From assembly GCA_020086605.1 (NCBI GenBank), contig JACBWW010000092.1:659618-723617 (forward strand): a stretch of 64,000 nt of DNA. The letters run 5' to 3'. This document shows positions 1-12,481 of the stretch, one piece after another. The notes below the pieces were generated by a model. It was given only the letters and a program-made list of their open reading frames with translations. It was not told the DNA's origin and did not search any database. Both the position numbers and the translations under genes were made by a program. The number at the start of each line of letters is the position of its first letter. Position 1 is the stretch's first letter. This DNA is from Lanius collurio (taxonomy: Eukaryota; Chordata; Aves; Passeriformes; Laniidae).

Positions 1-2529
1 TGTGGCTCACACTAGTGCCCTGTGTTGCTCCTGGGGAGGCTTCTTAATACAATGTTAGAAATCATTAAATTTATTTAAAATTATTGGGAAATCTGACCCT
101 GAAGGATTATTAACAGACATTGGTGTGGTACTCTAGTGCTATTCAAAATTACATCAGGACAGTGCTGAGGATTTGTCCCAAACAAGATCAGTCTTGGACT
201 CCTCTGAGTAAGTTACTCATTTCTATGTGTTGCCATAAGAGCCCGTATTTTGGAATGCTGGAGAGCAAAACTTTTTTTGCAGTTGTTGCTGTAGAAAACA
301 CAGGAGACACCGTGTTCATGGGAAGTGTAGGTTACTCCCTGGATAAAAACGGCTGTGAGTGTAAGTGATGGTGTACTCCAACTCCATAGTGCATACTGCT
401 CCCTGGAAGTGTCTGCTGGAGGGTGGGAGGGCAGTGGGTTATTTATTCTGTTCTCCCCTGAAGACAGGGAGGGAAGGGGCTGACTTCTCTCCTTGCTCCT
501 AGAAAAGGCTACTCCTTGCTGCTCTTTTAATCCTTACCTTATTTTACTCCCTGCCTCTTAGAATTTTTCTCGGGGAGAGTGGCAGCTGCTGAATTGGTAG
601 TTCCTCTGGGGAGTAGCAAGATACCAACATTGAGATAAAGCTCACAGTGTCCCTGTGATTTGAACAAAACTAGCAAACAAAAACAATAGTTGTAGTTGCA
701 TTATTGAGGGAGGTTTGTGTAATGCAATAGGCCCTGGATTAGCTTTCCTTTGCCAAGGTTGGATTTCCAGCCTCTTGGAGCTGTAACTCTCCTTGTAAAG
801 AGAGTTTAGTGTAGACAAACACCGTGCTGGAGCCTGTACCCTGCCCAAAATGAGCGTGTTGGCAGGGTGGAAGAGTGGCTGTGTGGGTGGGAGGAAGGTT
901 AAGTATCAGGTGTATCCCTGAGTGGCTGACGTGACACACACGGTGTAGCTGCGGATTAAAGTGGGATGAGCAGTGCCCCGGCTGCGTGCTGGCTATCAGG
1001 CTACTCTGAGGAGCTGCAGGAGGCTTCTGGGAGAAGTATGCAGTTAATCACATCCATTAGCATGATTAGAATCCTGATTAGCCGGTGTCACTCACTCCCA
1101 TTTTCCACCTACACTTCGCCCCTTTTTACCCAGGGTATTTGCAAGTACTTGTGAATGGATCCCAGGATTCTGGGCTTTGTGTTGGAACAAAGTTCCTCAG
1201 AAAGCAGCCCAGCTGCTGTCTGAGCAGAACATCTGAAAAATCAGCCCCTCACAGCTGGAGGAGCTTCAGCAGGACTGTGGGGGATCCAGTTGAGCATGGA
1301 GTAGGCTCGTCTTGCTCGTCAGTCAGGTGCTCAGGGCTTGCTCATGTTCCGGATCTGGTGTGTCCTAATGCTTGAATTTTAACATCTCCATGCCTGGGTG
1401 CTGAGGAGCTCCTCGTTCTGGCTGGCACCTTGGGGCAGCAAGGCTCCTCTGGCCTCCAGCAGCCAGGGCTAAATGGGCTGGAGAACAAGTCCAGGGATGG
1501 GATGATTGGGAAAGACATGGCTGAAACTGAGGTTAGGGAAACTGCAGATCAGCTGGCTAGATTTTGACAAGGAGTGGAAAAAAAGGCAAAAAATGATGTA
1601 ATTGTGCAAATTCCTGTGTGCAAAACCTCTCTTCTTAAAAAACTTCACTGGTTGGGGAGATACTGTACATATTAAAACTGGATCTTTTTGGAAAAGCAAA
1701 TGTCTCTGAGCATTAGGTCATACACTTCCAACACATTCCCGCCTGGGAGTGAGTCATTGTTCCTTTTGTAAAATTGTATTAGAGCTACATCATCCCCAAA
1801 AGCTGTTTTTCAGCTGAATTTAGGGTGTTGACACTTGCTCTAAACAAAGTAAAACTATGGGAGCGTTTATCAGACCAATTTCAAAGTGTGTTTACATACT
1901 CTGGAGTTGTGACTCCCGAAGTGCTGGAGCTCAGTTCGTTCTTGGGAGTGGAAGCCCTCATCTCTCGCACTGAGGATTGGAGCAAATACCTTCTTACAAC
2001 TTAACTGATGTTTGTGAAGTGCTTAAAATCCTCTGCAAAGGGCAGAGAAACATCTAGGTGCTTTTACCTGGTCTTATTTTTCCCTCCTCCCACTTGTTTC
2101 TTGCAGGGACTGTGCTGTGTCGGCTCTCTGCTGTAGATACTCTGGCAGTTTGTCCTTCCAGGAGCTGATACTGAGGGTTTGTTTCCATATTATGACTTTA
2201 TTTTCTCTAACAAAACCCGTTTGAAGTTCCAGCCCTCCTCCACTTCATGCTTTTCTATCAGGTTTTTGTGCCAGAAGTTCAGTGCAGTGAAGTGGGGCAG
2301 TGAGAAATGGGTCAGTGCTCAGGTGGGATTTCTACAACTAATTTTAGAACTGCATTGATTCTGTTAAAGGGGAAGTAGAAACACCTTAGAGGAGGGGTGC
2401 CAAGCACTCATCACACGGGCTTTGTAGGGGAAAATGTGATGGAGAAGTGCTGTCAGTGGGATGAGTAAGAGCTTGGGGTGAAAGATCCTTGTCAGACTGT
2501 CATTGGAAAGGCTTAGGTTTCCAGGCATG
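1..2529. other. Non-coding stretch, presumed MAP4 intron 1 or upstream DNA
   Basis: No protein family is recognisable in any frame and no repeat is obvious. Two acceptor-like sites (pyrimidine tract plus AG at about 1134 and 2106) lack a convincing partner donor. The assignment to MAP4 intron 1 rests only on position upstream of the first MAP4 coding exon; another gene's intron or intergenic DNA cannot be excluded. Confidence 0.4.
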
Positions 2530-2935
2530 CCAGGATCCCAGAATGACTGGAGCTGGAAGGAGATGGCCCAGTCCAACCCCTGCCAGGGCAGGGGCACCTG
2601 GAGCAGTGACACAGGAACGTGTCCAGGGGCTTTGGGATGTCTCTGGAGAGGGAGACTCCAGGCCCCCCTGGGCAGCTGTTGCAGGGCTCTGCCCCCCTCC
2701 ATGGAAAGAGGCTCTTCCTCCTGCTGGGCTGGAACTTGTTGTGTTTTGCTTTGTGGCCACTGCTCCTTGTCCTGACACTGAGCAGAGTCTGGGACCGTGC
2801 TGTGGCAGCCCTGGGGGAGATTTGTGTGGATTGATGGGATCCCCTCTGAGCCTTCCCTTGTGCAGACTGAGCAGGCCCAGCTCCTGCAGTCTCTGCTCAT
2901 CAGAGATGCTCCAGAGCCCTGATCCAAGCCAGACC
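2530..2935 (-). mobile_element. CR1 LINE fragment, 5'-truncated
   Basis: On the minus strand this reads as the end of CR1 ORF2 and the 3' region. The CR1 3' end lies at the left, where the + strand shows the complement of the usual CR1 terminus (AATGACTGGAGCTGGAAGG). The right side carries the antisense of the conserved ORF2 end that encodes Leu-Arg-rich residues. It closely resembles the copy at 24062-24340. All frames are broken. Confidence 0.85.
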
Positions 2936-3599
2936 CTGAATCCAAGTTCGGTGTTGCTGTGTTTGCTGCCCACACCATTTCAGTTTGTCAGAAAGGGAAC
3001 CTGAGTGCAGACAGCAGTGAGGATAGGGCAGGAATTAAATCACTTGGAGCTGCTGTGAACAGGATGCAAATGGAAATCTGAAAGTTGTGCTTCACTGACA
3101 GTTTTCCTGTAATCCCCTCTGGAAAGCACTGGGCATTTTTTAAGCACCTGACTCTTACTAGTTCAGATTTGCCAGGGTTTCAGGCACACTGAGGGGAAGA
3201 GCTCAACTGTGGTGAAAGGTTTTCCCTGGGTTAGGCTGAAGGTCCTTGTGGCCTGGGAGGTGCCCTTGGCAGTGACATCTGCTCGGGAAGTTCACGTGTG
3301 CTGTTCCCTTGGGGGTAAGTGCAGCTTGATCCACACTTGAGGAGAAAATCAGCAGTGATGTGAAATCAGTAATGATGCTGGATATGAAATGCTGTTGGAA
3401 ATGCTGGGGAAAACCCAATTGTAAACAGCACCTTAAAAATGTGTTTTAAAATGTGATTGTTGGTGCTGTTTGTAGCAGTTCCAAGTGCTTAACTCCTGTA
3501 CCCTCATTGCTCTCTGCACTCAGGTTCTCTTTCTGGTGCACTGAATTGGTGTTAGCACCAAACACAACCAGTTTTGAATTTGCAATGTTACTTTTTCCA
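2936..3599. other. Unique non-coding spacer
   Basis: This spacer lies between two CR1 fragments. I see no conserved frame, paired splice sites or repeats. Confidence 0.5.
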
Positions 3600-3739
3600 A
3601 GAATCCCATAATGGTTTTGGTTGGAAAGGACCTTAAAGCCCATCTAGTGCCACCCCCTGCCATGGAGAGGGACACCTTCCACTGTCCCAGGGTGCTCCAA
3701 GGCCCATCCAGCCTGGCCTTGGACACTTGCAGGGATGGG
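3600..3739 (-). mobile_element. Short CR1 3'-end fragment
   Basis: About 140 bases of the CR1 3' region in antisense. It begins with the tail-proximal motif AATGGTTTTGGTTGGAAAGG and includes the characteristic CCATCCAGCCTGGCCTTGG block. It is severely 5'-truncated and has no coding potential. Confidence 0.88.
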
Positions 3740-4321
3740 GGATTTTGGTATTGTTGATGATGTGTATTCCTCTTTGTGGTTTTTTGTGTTTAACCTCTCA
3801 ATTGCAACCATTTTGCTGTTGCAGCTTTATAAAGTGCAGTGCCCTGTTAAAAGATGCTCCTTTGCTTATCTGCAGTGGTTTTAAGGAACCTCAGAAGTTT
3901 TTCTGCTGTTCATGGATACTTTCAGTGCTGTTAATTAGGTAATTGGAATCTTCCAAACTGGGATAGCAAAGACAAAAATCCCTGAGCAGCTCCAGCAGAG
4001 GCTCTGAATGAGGCTCTGCAGACAGGAGAGGCAAAGAATGAGACAAAGAACTGAGTCACCCTCTCTTCCTTCCTTTGGACTCTTGTGGTGGGAGTGAATC
4101 GCTTCTGGTTTTAGTCATAAATCAGAGCAATTGAAAAAGGGTTCTGGGTGCTAATGGCTGGATCATTCCAACTTCTAACTTAGCAGGAACGGTGGATTTA
4201 AGTGATTTAAATAAGCAGCAGTAAATTAAATATGCTGTGTGGTGGCCTGTTGCTGGATTCCCACCGGGATGTTATGGATGCATGGCCTCAGAAGTGCTGC
4301 TTTGGTTGTAACTCTGAGTGC
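3740..4321. other. Unique AT-richer spacer
   Basis: No gene, RNA or repeat is recognisable between the flanking CR1 fragments. Confidence 0.5.
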
Positions 4322-4722
4322 AGCCCCCAGCCCTGGAGCCTGGAGCTGCTGGAGAGAGCCCAGAGGAGGCACCAGGGGGATCACAGGGATGGAGCAGCTC
4401 TGCTGGGAGGAAAGGCTGAGGGAGCTGGGAATGTTCAGCCTGGAGAGGAGAAGCTTTGGGGTGACCTCAGTGTGGCCTTGCAGGGTCTGAAGGAGCTACA
4501 AAAGAGCTGGAGAGGGAGTCAGGACACAGGGAATGGCTTTGCACTGCCAGAGGGCAGGGATGGATGGGATATAGGGAATTGTTCCCTGGATCCCTGGCAG
4601 TGCCCAAGGCCAGGCTGGACATTGGGGCTGGGAGCAGCCTGGGACAGTGGGAGGTGTCCCTGCCATGGCAGGGGGTGGGAATGGATGGGCTTTAAGGTCC
4701 CTCCCACCCGAGCCATCCCAGG
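4322..4722 (+). mobile_element. CR1 LINE 3' fragment with ORF2 C-terminus
   Basis: Sense-strand CR1. A short frame at about 4402-4450 reads ERLRELGMFSLERRSFG, matching the conserved CR1 ORF2 C-terminal motif (ERLRELG-FSLE-RR). The copy runs through the 3' region and ends near 4722 in the usual GGTCCCTCCCACC context. Frameshifts inactivate it. A 219-codon open frame across it (4232-4891) mixes CR1 with flanking sequence and is not a gene. Confidence 0.88.
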
Positions 4723-7700
4723 GCTCTGGATTCTGGGAGTGTTTGGCCAGCTCTGCAGTTGGTCTGGGTGGTTTGAGTGTCGGCTCCTGCCCAGGTTTGC
4801 AGGATGTGACTCCCCAAGTGGGAGTTGGTTGCACCTGCAGAACGATGGGACACAGCCCCTGGGATGTCACGAGGCTGGAATCCTGCACTAAATCCTTTTG
4901 GGATGACGTGCTGTGGGGCTGGCACACATACACAGTGTCAGGTGGTCCTGTGACACCACCATGATGGGGACTGGAGGATGCTCTGGGTGGCTCCAGCTGT
5001 ATTTTATATCACAAATTTGCATTTATATATGGAACTACAGTGTCTGTAATCTGCAGGGTTAATTTCTCCAGGATATCTTCATGCGTAAAGCATATGTATT
5101 ATTTTTCCTTAGGCTGTATTTTAACCTGTTTAAGCATTTATGACACGAGAATTAAAGGATATTTCCATCTCGTGTTCTGAGGGCTGGATTTTCTTTAACT
5201 GGGATGTTTTTTTTAGGTAAAATGTGCTTTTTTTTTTTTTGCATTGGGATTTGGACTGAGCATGTAGGGCAATAGGATCAAGTGTCACATTGGGGATTAC
5301 ATATTTGTCCTGAAGTGACCCTCTTAGGAGCTTGCATGGGTGTAATTGGTGAATGACTGGATTTATAGGGATGTATCTCTGCATTAGCACTGGTTTGATG
5401 TGACTCGAGCTGATTTGTTTTTGGTCCAAACTATTTTCAGCTTGGGGAATTGACTTTTAAGGAGAGATGCTATAATTTGCCTAAAACTGGCATTTTTAGG
5501 CTTGTATTTTCCTTTAAAAGCAGTGGTGGTTTTACCAGGGTTTAACAGCTCTACGTATGAATGTGCAGCAGTGCTGCATGGTATTGTCTGGTGGCTGAAC
5601 CCCAAATTTATCCCAAAAGCTGCACATCTGCTTGAGGCCTCTGGGTGTTAATGGTGTGGAAAAAACCTTTATCATATCAACTTTCCAAGATTCTTTCATT
5701 GCATCAGTCACTGTCTTGCTCTTAAAACTGCAACAACTCTTTCTCTCGTGGTGTTCTGTATTATTTTGGTGTGTTGTGTCCCTTTGCTGGCAGCTCCTGA
5801 GGGATTTCCTTCTCCTGGAAGGAATTAACTTGAATTTGAGGGCGTTGGGGAACATAAAGGGAACTCCTTACACCTCCAAGCTTAGTTGTCTGCAGCGAAG
5901 GTTTTGAACTTGCCAAATTAGCAGTAATTGCTGTTCTTGCTGACAGCCTTTCCCTGTGGGCACATGGCTGTGTGCCTGTCTCTGAGCAGAGCCTGGCACC
6001 CTGGCTGTGCCAGCACCCTGCCATTGCAGGGGCCTTTCCTGCCCCTCTGGTGGGCAGTGAGAGCCCTGCCCAGTGCTGCAGCAGCTCTGCATCCCTTCAG
6101 GTGGTGATGGATGAGTGAATGGCTGCTATTCACAAAGGCCTTCAGTTCTACAGCATTCATTTGCATTTTTTCCTTAATTACCCTGAGCTCTGTTTGTGCC
6201 CCAGGTTTCCCTCTGCTCCCCTTCTCCTGCTGCTCTGCTCTATCTCCCGAGCTCCCAGCTGCTGGTTTTTCTCCCCTGTTTTTGTTTTCCCAGATCCTGT
6301 TTTAAGGTCATCTGAGTGTATTCAGTGTAGGGTGGGTTTCTTTTTTTTTTTTTTACTGCAAAGACCTTTTAGAAAGGCTGTTGGAGGGGTGAGTGGAGCA
6401 GAGAATTTAACAGGCAGCTCCCAGAAATCCTTACTCTGGCTGGCATCAACTGATGGTGTCTTGTTTAAACATACCACAGACTTGATGTTTTTTCCCCTTG
6501 GGGTTTGACTTCCTGTGATAAAAGGAGATTCCCTCTTAAAGCAGAGTTCCGTGGTTATATAATGAGAGGAGGAAATACTCCGGGAGTGACATTGGGAGAA
6601 CACTGACTCTTAGACAGGAGAATAGAAAATTTGCTCAGGAGGGCACTGGTAACTCGAGTTCTCCTGGGAAAGTGAGAGGAACACATTTAAGGAATTAAGT
6701 GAGGGAGTGACCAGGGCAGAGCAGCGGAAGGAAGGTTATGGTAAGGACAGAGCTGTCCAGTGCCTGTCTAGGATTCCTCTCAGAGGGTTTAACTCTTTCC
6801 AGACTGCTTTTTCCTCTCCTCCATAAGCTGCTGTGTTGTTCCCAAGCACCAGAAGTCTCCAAATCTGACCCTCCAAGAGCTGTGCTGGCTTTTGCTGTTG
6901 GATTAGAAGCTATTTTTGAATTTGTGCATGTGGCTTTGTGTGTCCCCAGTAATGCCAGACCAGAGAATTCCTTCCTTCTCTCCTTCCTCCCACCTGCACT
7001 TTCTGTCCCCCCTTACCAGGGTTGCAAACTTGCCGAGGACTGTGCAGGAGTCAGGCTGAAAATTGGCTTTTTATGCTGTTGGTAGGGCAAAATGGAAGTT
7101 TCTAAAGCATTTTGCTGTTCCTCAGCACAGGATTTTGGGAGGCAGGGATACAAACTCCCAGGGAAGCCAGCTGGGTTCTGGCAGGGAGTCACTGAACTCG
7201 CTGAGCCTTCGTAGGTCCTGCCCTTGGAGTTCAAACAGCCCTGCACACACCCCACACTCCCTACAGACACTGCTCCTGCAAGTCTGAGGTCCCTGTGGAT
7301 TTAAACCAGAGTATTGATTTCCCTGGTCTGGGATATATGCTTATAGAAACCTGGAAAATGCCCACGATTCATCAGAATTAAGCTGGTTCTCTTTCTAGTC
7401 TGGGGTATGTTTATTTTTTCTAGTATGTAATTTATCTGTAGAATAATTTTTCAGCAGCCAGATATGCTGACTGTGCCTGTTACATTTCCCCAGTGAAATT
7501 CCCTGGCAAGCTTCACTTCTTCCAAGATCATTTTGAGGTGCTGATGTAATCAAACGGTTGAATGTGAACTCAACAAGAAATTATGTAGTGCAAAGTTTGC
7601 TCTTAAAATCCATATGGAATTAAAGTGCATTTGTTATTTTTGTGTATTTTTAGTGTATATATTTGTGCTATTCAGTATTTTTAGTTAAGAGATGTCAGTT

Positions 7701-8747
7701 TATGCCTGCAGAGGGGGGAAGCAGGACCGACGGTTACAGATCCTTAACACCTCATCAAAATTTCAGTGGGAGTTATTTTTTCAGCTCTATTTGAATAATT
7801 AAACATTGTGCTGAACTAACTTTGCAAATGTGTTGGGGGGGAGCACAAGGAGTAATGAAAATAGTTACTCTAAATTGAAATACATTGGAGCTCCTCCTTG
7901 TACAGGTGTAGCACCCTGCTTTATTCTAAATAGTTGTATTACATAAAGGAAACTTCACAACTTATAAACTGAGGAGTAAAATATAAACAGAGATTGGGAA
8001 CTGATCTGCTGAAAGACAGAACTGAAACAGGAGGGCTCTGGTGATGAATATCTTGTTTAACACAGAGATCACCTTGAGTAGTATAATTTTCCATACTGAA
8101 TTTTTAACCCTTACTTCAAAGCAAGGGCACTTCCAAAGTGCCTTGGAGGACCTGCGTTTTGTCCTTAAGTTAGTTTAGTTTTCAAATGAAAGATTGTAGA
8201 ATCTCATTATTTATGAAACAGAAGCTCTGGATTAAGCTCAGATGTTCCTTTATTAGAGAATTCCAACTGCAAAGGGAGGTTGAGTATCCACCAGCTGCTC
8301 TTGCTGACTGATAACAGGCTTTTCAAAGCACTTTTCTTTCAGCAATCCTGTAAATGCTTTAAATTCAAGCCTAAACTTTTTTGTGGGATTAGAGGTAGGA
8401 AGAAAAAAAGAAGCTGGATCAGAGGAATAAATGCAAATAATACAGCACGATCAGCAGAGCAGGAGGGTGAGGTGAGTCAATTATTCTGATATGTGTTTGA
8501 AAGTCAGCAGGACAGTATTGCACTCCCCACTTTACAACATATTAAATAACATCAGAATGGAAGAATTGTGAGACCACATCAGGCAAAAGGTTCAGGTATG
8601 TGGGCTTGTGCAGAGCAGGTTTGGTTTCTGTTTTGAACTTCTTTCATCTCCTTGGTTTTTACTCTCGGGTGATGGGGGCTGTGTCCCTGTGGCTCTTTGT
8701 TTGTGCTGCAGCCTCCACGAGTCCTGGGGACTCTGTGGGGTTCAGAT
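4723..8747. other. Four-kilobase CR1-poor non-coding stretch
   Basis: This is one of the longer CR1-free stretches. It holds a T13 run (5228-5240), a T14 run (6341-6354) and AT-rich sequence from about 7290 to 8560. Reading frames are short and resemble no protein I know. No RNA gene is visible by eye. Confidence 0.5.
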
Positions 8748-9380
8748 CACAGAATCCACACTGGGTTAGGTGGGAGGAACCTTCAGGATCTTCCAGTTCC
8801 ACCCCCCCTGCCCTCTCCTGGGTCCCCTTCAGGCCCTGCAAGGGGCTCTGAGCTCTCCCTGGAGCCTTCCCTTCTCCAGGTGAACATTCCCAGCTCTTCC
8901 AGCCTGGCTCCAGAGCAGAGGGGCTCCAGCCCTGGAGCAGCTCTGGGGCCCCCTCTGGACTCTGTCCAGCAGCTCCAGGTCCTGGTGCTGTTGGCCCCAG
9001 GGCTAGGGCAGCTCTGCAGGGGGGGTCTCACCTGAGTGGGGCCGAGGGGCAGAATCCCCCATTTCCTGCTGCCCACACTGGGGCTCAGCCCAGCACGGGG
9101 GGTATCTGGCCAGGGAATGTTCAGCTTCTCATCCCCCTGTACCCCTTGGTTCTCCCCAGGGCTGCTCTCCATCTGCTCATCCCCAGCCTGGATTTGTGCT
9201 TGGGATTGTCCCAGCCCAGGTGCAGGACCCTGCCCTTGTTGAAGCTGCTGAGGTTGGCACAGTCCCACCTCTCCAGCCTGGCCAGGCCCCTGTGGATGCC
9301 CCATCCCTGCCCTCAGGTGTGGGACAGCACCCAGAGCTCGGTGTCACCAGCAGACTGCCCAGGGTGCCCCAGTGCCAGGT
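8748..9380 (-). mobile_element. CR1 copy with internal deletion, reaching into ORF2 reverse transcriptase
   Basis: The minus-strand CR1 tail (about 8748-8795) jumps directly to sequence normally about 300 bases further inside the element (CTCTCCTGGGTCCCCTTCAG onward), so an internal segment is missing. From about 9030 to 9380 it extends into the late reverse-transcriptase part of ORF2; the minus frame contains DEQMESSPGE, equivalent to the CR1 motif E-W-ESSPAEKDLG. Bases 9150-9349 appear identical to the complement of 57541-57740. Confidence 0.85.
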
Positions 9381-10345
9381 GTGTAATTTGGCTTTTTCAG
9401 AGTCTCTCCATGTCCTCTGCAGCAGAAAATGCCTTTCCCTCCTGAAAGCCAAGAGCTGTGTGCACAGGTTAGCACTGGTGCTGTCGAGGAAATAACCCAG
9501 CTCTAAAGTCTCAATATCGGCAAATAAAGGTTATCTGTGGCTGCCACTGTCACCTTTGTCCTCTCAGCACAAGGTTTCACACCTGCAGCCTGCAGGGCAC
9601 CCTGAACACTCATTTTCCTGCTTAACTCTTGTGAGAGTTTTTCTCTTAATCGCTCCCAGTACAGGAGCTGTGATTTCTGGATGAAATGCTTTTATTGTAC
9701 TTGTCAAAAGCATAGTACCAAAAAAGGGTGTTGTGTGTTGGGAGGAGCATTTTCATCTACTAAACAGGGATGTGGGCTGTATTTTATGGAATTGACTGAA
9801 ATCTTATGGTTTTTAATCTGGAAATTGCCTGTGGATTGTCCTCTCTCAGTAAGTTTTTACAAAATTCTGTCACTCTACTAATTTATTTCTAAAATACATT
9901 TTTGATAAAAAGAAAAGTTGAGTGTTTTAAGATGTTCACTGGGTTGACCAGGTTGAAGACAGGCTTTTGCTCTCACATGGCTTTTGTGTAAATTCTGGGT
10001 TAATTAAGTGACTCATTCATTCAGTCTGGCTGAGGCTGCACAGGCCAAGGAGGCTCTGGCAGCACATGAGGGGGTGAAGGAAAAAACAAACCCAGCACAG
10101 GGTGAAACTGTCTGAGGCATCTGAGCTTCCTTCTGCAAAGTGAATAGGGAACAGGCAGCCTGATCTGCAGGATCAGGCATTTCACAGAACATCATCAGGG
10201 GTTCTTTGATTCCTAAACACTCCAGGGCTTCTGGTTTGTGTCCTCTTAATTTCTGAGGCTTGGCTGTTAATAGATGTCCCTGTGTTGTGGTTTCAGTTCT
10301 GTGCTGTACAACAGCAAATCTGAATTCTGCACCATTTAAACTGAA
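9381..10345. other. Unique non-coding spacer
   Basis: No recognisable gene or repeat was seen. Open frames here, for example 9681-9881 on +, are short and resemble no protein family. Confidence 0.5.
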
Positions 10346-10585
10346 CAGGGCAGGGATGGATGGGATATTGGGAATTGGGAATTGCTGGCTGGGAGGGCAG
10401 TGAGGCCCTGGCACAGGGTGCCCAGAGCAGCTGTGGCTGCCCCTGGATCCCTGGCAGTGCCCAAGGCCAGGCTGGACATTGGGGCTGGGAGCAGCCTGGC
10501 ACAGTGGGAGGTGTCCCTGCCATGGCAGGGGTGGCACTGGATGGTCCTTAGGATCCCTTCCAACCCAAAACAGTCTGGAATGACT
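10346..10585 (+). mobile_element. CR1 3' fragment
   Basis: Sense-strand CR1 3' region. It starts in the GGGATGGATGGGATATTGGG block, passes through the conserved CCTGGATCCCTGGCAGTGCC block and ends at CCCTTCCAACCCAAAAC, near the expected terminus. The copy is 5'-truncated. Confidence 0.9.
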
Positions 10586-11243
10586 TTTTTTTATTCCAGC
10601 AAGTTTCTTGCATGAAACACAGAAGCAGTTCCTGAAACACAAGTCAAAACCTGGGATGCCTGGTTAGGAGGGGATGGACAGACCTGAAAGTAGAACCTGC
10701 AAGTATTTCTTCTTTCAAACACCAAAGAGGAAAAAAACCAAAAAACCCAAAGGAAAAAGCCCCTCCCTGAGCTCTCTAGAATTCATATCATCATGATTCT
10801 AATAATTTAAGTTAAAAATTTAAAAATGTCTTATAAATATTCTAAATCTGAAGAGGTAGGAATGTTAGAGAGAGGGGAAGTACTGAGCACTTTCTGAATA
10901 ATAAAGTGGATCTTTCTGTAAAACATCTTTACTAATTAATCCAAAAATGAAACCAACAGAAGTACAACTGCCTGTAACAAAAAGCTTTTTGATGGAGTTT
11001 GCTGCTGGGAATGAGCTCATCCTGGTGGCTCAACTGGGCACTGGGCAGGGCTGGAGCTGTTTGCTGAGCCCAAGGGAGCTGTGTGGGCTGTGGGGTCATG
11101 CTGGGGGAGCTGGGAGTGTGGGGCCATCCCAAGGGGCCATCCCGAGCTTTCCCTCCTGCTTCCACAGGTGGGGTCAGCAAGAATTTGGGTTGTGGATTTG
11201 CTGTAGTTGTTTTCTGGCAATTGCATTGATTTTTAGGTACATC
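10586..11243. other. AT-rich unique spacer
   Basis: Contains an A-rich patch (about 10725-10760) and an AT-rich patch (about 10790-10850). No coding, RNA or repeat feature was recognised. Confidence 0.5.
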
Positions 11244-11545
11244 AGGAGGGCTGGAGAGGGACTCTGTACCAAGGACATGGAGTGCCTGGACAAGGGGGAA
11301 TGGCTTTAAACTGAAGGAGGGTAGATTTGAATTGTTATTAGGAAAAAATTCCTGGCAGTGAGGGTGGGGAGGCCCTGGCACAGGGTGCCCAGAGCAGCTG
11401 TGGCTGCCCCTGGATCCCTGGCAGTGCCCAAGGCCAGGCTGGACACTTGGAGCAGCCTGGGACAGTGGGAGGTGTCCCTGCCCATGGCAGGAGTGGCACT
11501 GGATGATCCTTGAAGTCCCTTCCAACCCAAACCTCTCTAATGAAA
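11244..11545 (+). mobile_element. CR1 3' fragment, older-looking copy
   Basis: Sense CR1 beginning at GGGCTGGAGAGGGACTCTG and including the usually well-preserved stretch TTTAAACTGAAGGAGGGTAG. It ends near CCCTTCCAACCCAAACC. It diverges from the neighbouring copy at 10346, so it is probably a different subfamily or older insertion. Confidence 0.9.
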
Positions 11546-12481
11546 AGTTGTTATGGAATGAAGAAATGTGGTTTCTATCTTCATTGAGAAATATCCCTTA
11601 GGTCCTCAAGTGGAGCCAAGCAAGGTTGAAATTAAAAATGATGTAACAATGATCCTTGGCTTAATTTTTAAGTTATTCCTGTTAAAACATAGTACAGTGA
11701 ATTGATGTGCCTTCTGTGCTTTCTACCTGTTTCTGGTTTTAAAATAATGAAATTGTTGCTTTAAAATAAGAAGTTGATTGGGAAAGCTATTTGTAGTAAG
11801 GGCAAACACTGAATATTCAACTTGTGCAATGCTTGTGGGGGTTGACACTCGGATCTTGCTGAGTGGGAATTCAGTGATGTGCCAGAAACACAGAGTTTGC
11901 TTCATTCTAAGTCAACTTTAAACACCAGAAGTTGTATTATGCATTGTTCTTTCAGTTTCTCACCCTGATAAGCTGCTTTGTTGTCCTTGGAGGCACTGGG
12001 AGCCTCATGCTGGTTCCAGTTTAAATTGCAATATCTGCATGTAGGGGAGGCCGGAAGGTTTGGAGTCTGCTGAAACTCCAGTACAAATGTTTTATTTCTG
12101 CCAAGTAAAGAAGTGCTGAGAACTGTAAAAGTAACGGAATTACATATCAGGCAATGTGTTAGACTTGTCTGCCTTGTCCCTGGAATTTGTCTTTAAAACT
12201 CTGGGAGAATTAATTAGAGTTTGAGTTGTAACAGCTCCTACACGTGAACGCAGTAGGAGTGACTGAATTCCTCCTGGTGGGGGTGACTCAGAAATCCCCA
12301 ATTCCTGAGCTTTGGCACAGTTTTTATTTCATCAGCACTGTCAGATGTGGTGCACAGGCCAGTGTCTCTGCATTCCCACCTCCTGGGTGTATTCCTGGAG
12401 CAGTAAATGCAGTACTGGGAGTGGAGCCTGTCGGTGCAGGGCTGCACGTGGACAGGGCACCAGTGGAAGGGCTTTGCTGGG
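11546..12481. other. Unique AT-rich spacer
   Basis: Nothing recognisable beyond ordinary intron-like DNA. Confidence 0.5.

Noticed and set aside
2091..2106. Strong acceptor-like tract CACTTGTTTCTTGCAG
   Set aside because: No credible donor downstream and no frame resemblance.
2364..2978. 204-codon - strand frame
   Set aside because: It is a CR1-derived frame; a related frame recurs at 24031-24411.
4232..4891. 219-codon + strand frame
   Set aside because: It is a frameshifted passage through a sense CR1 3' region.
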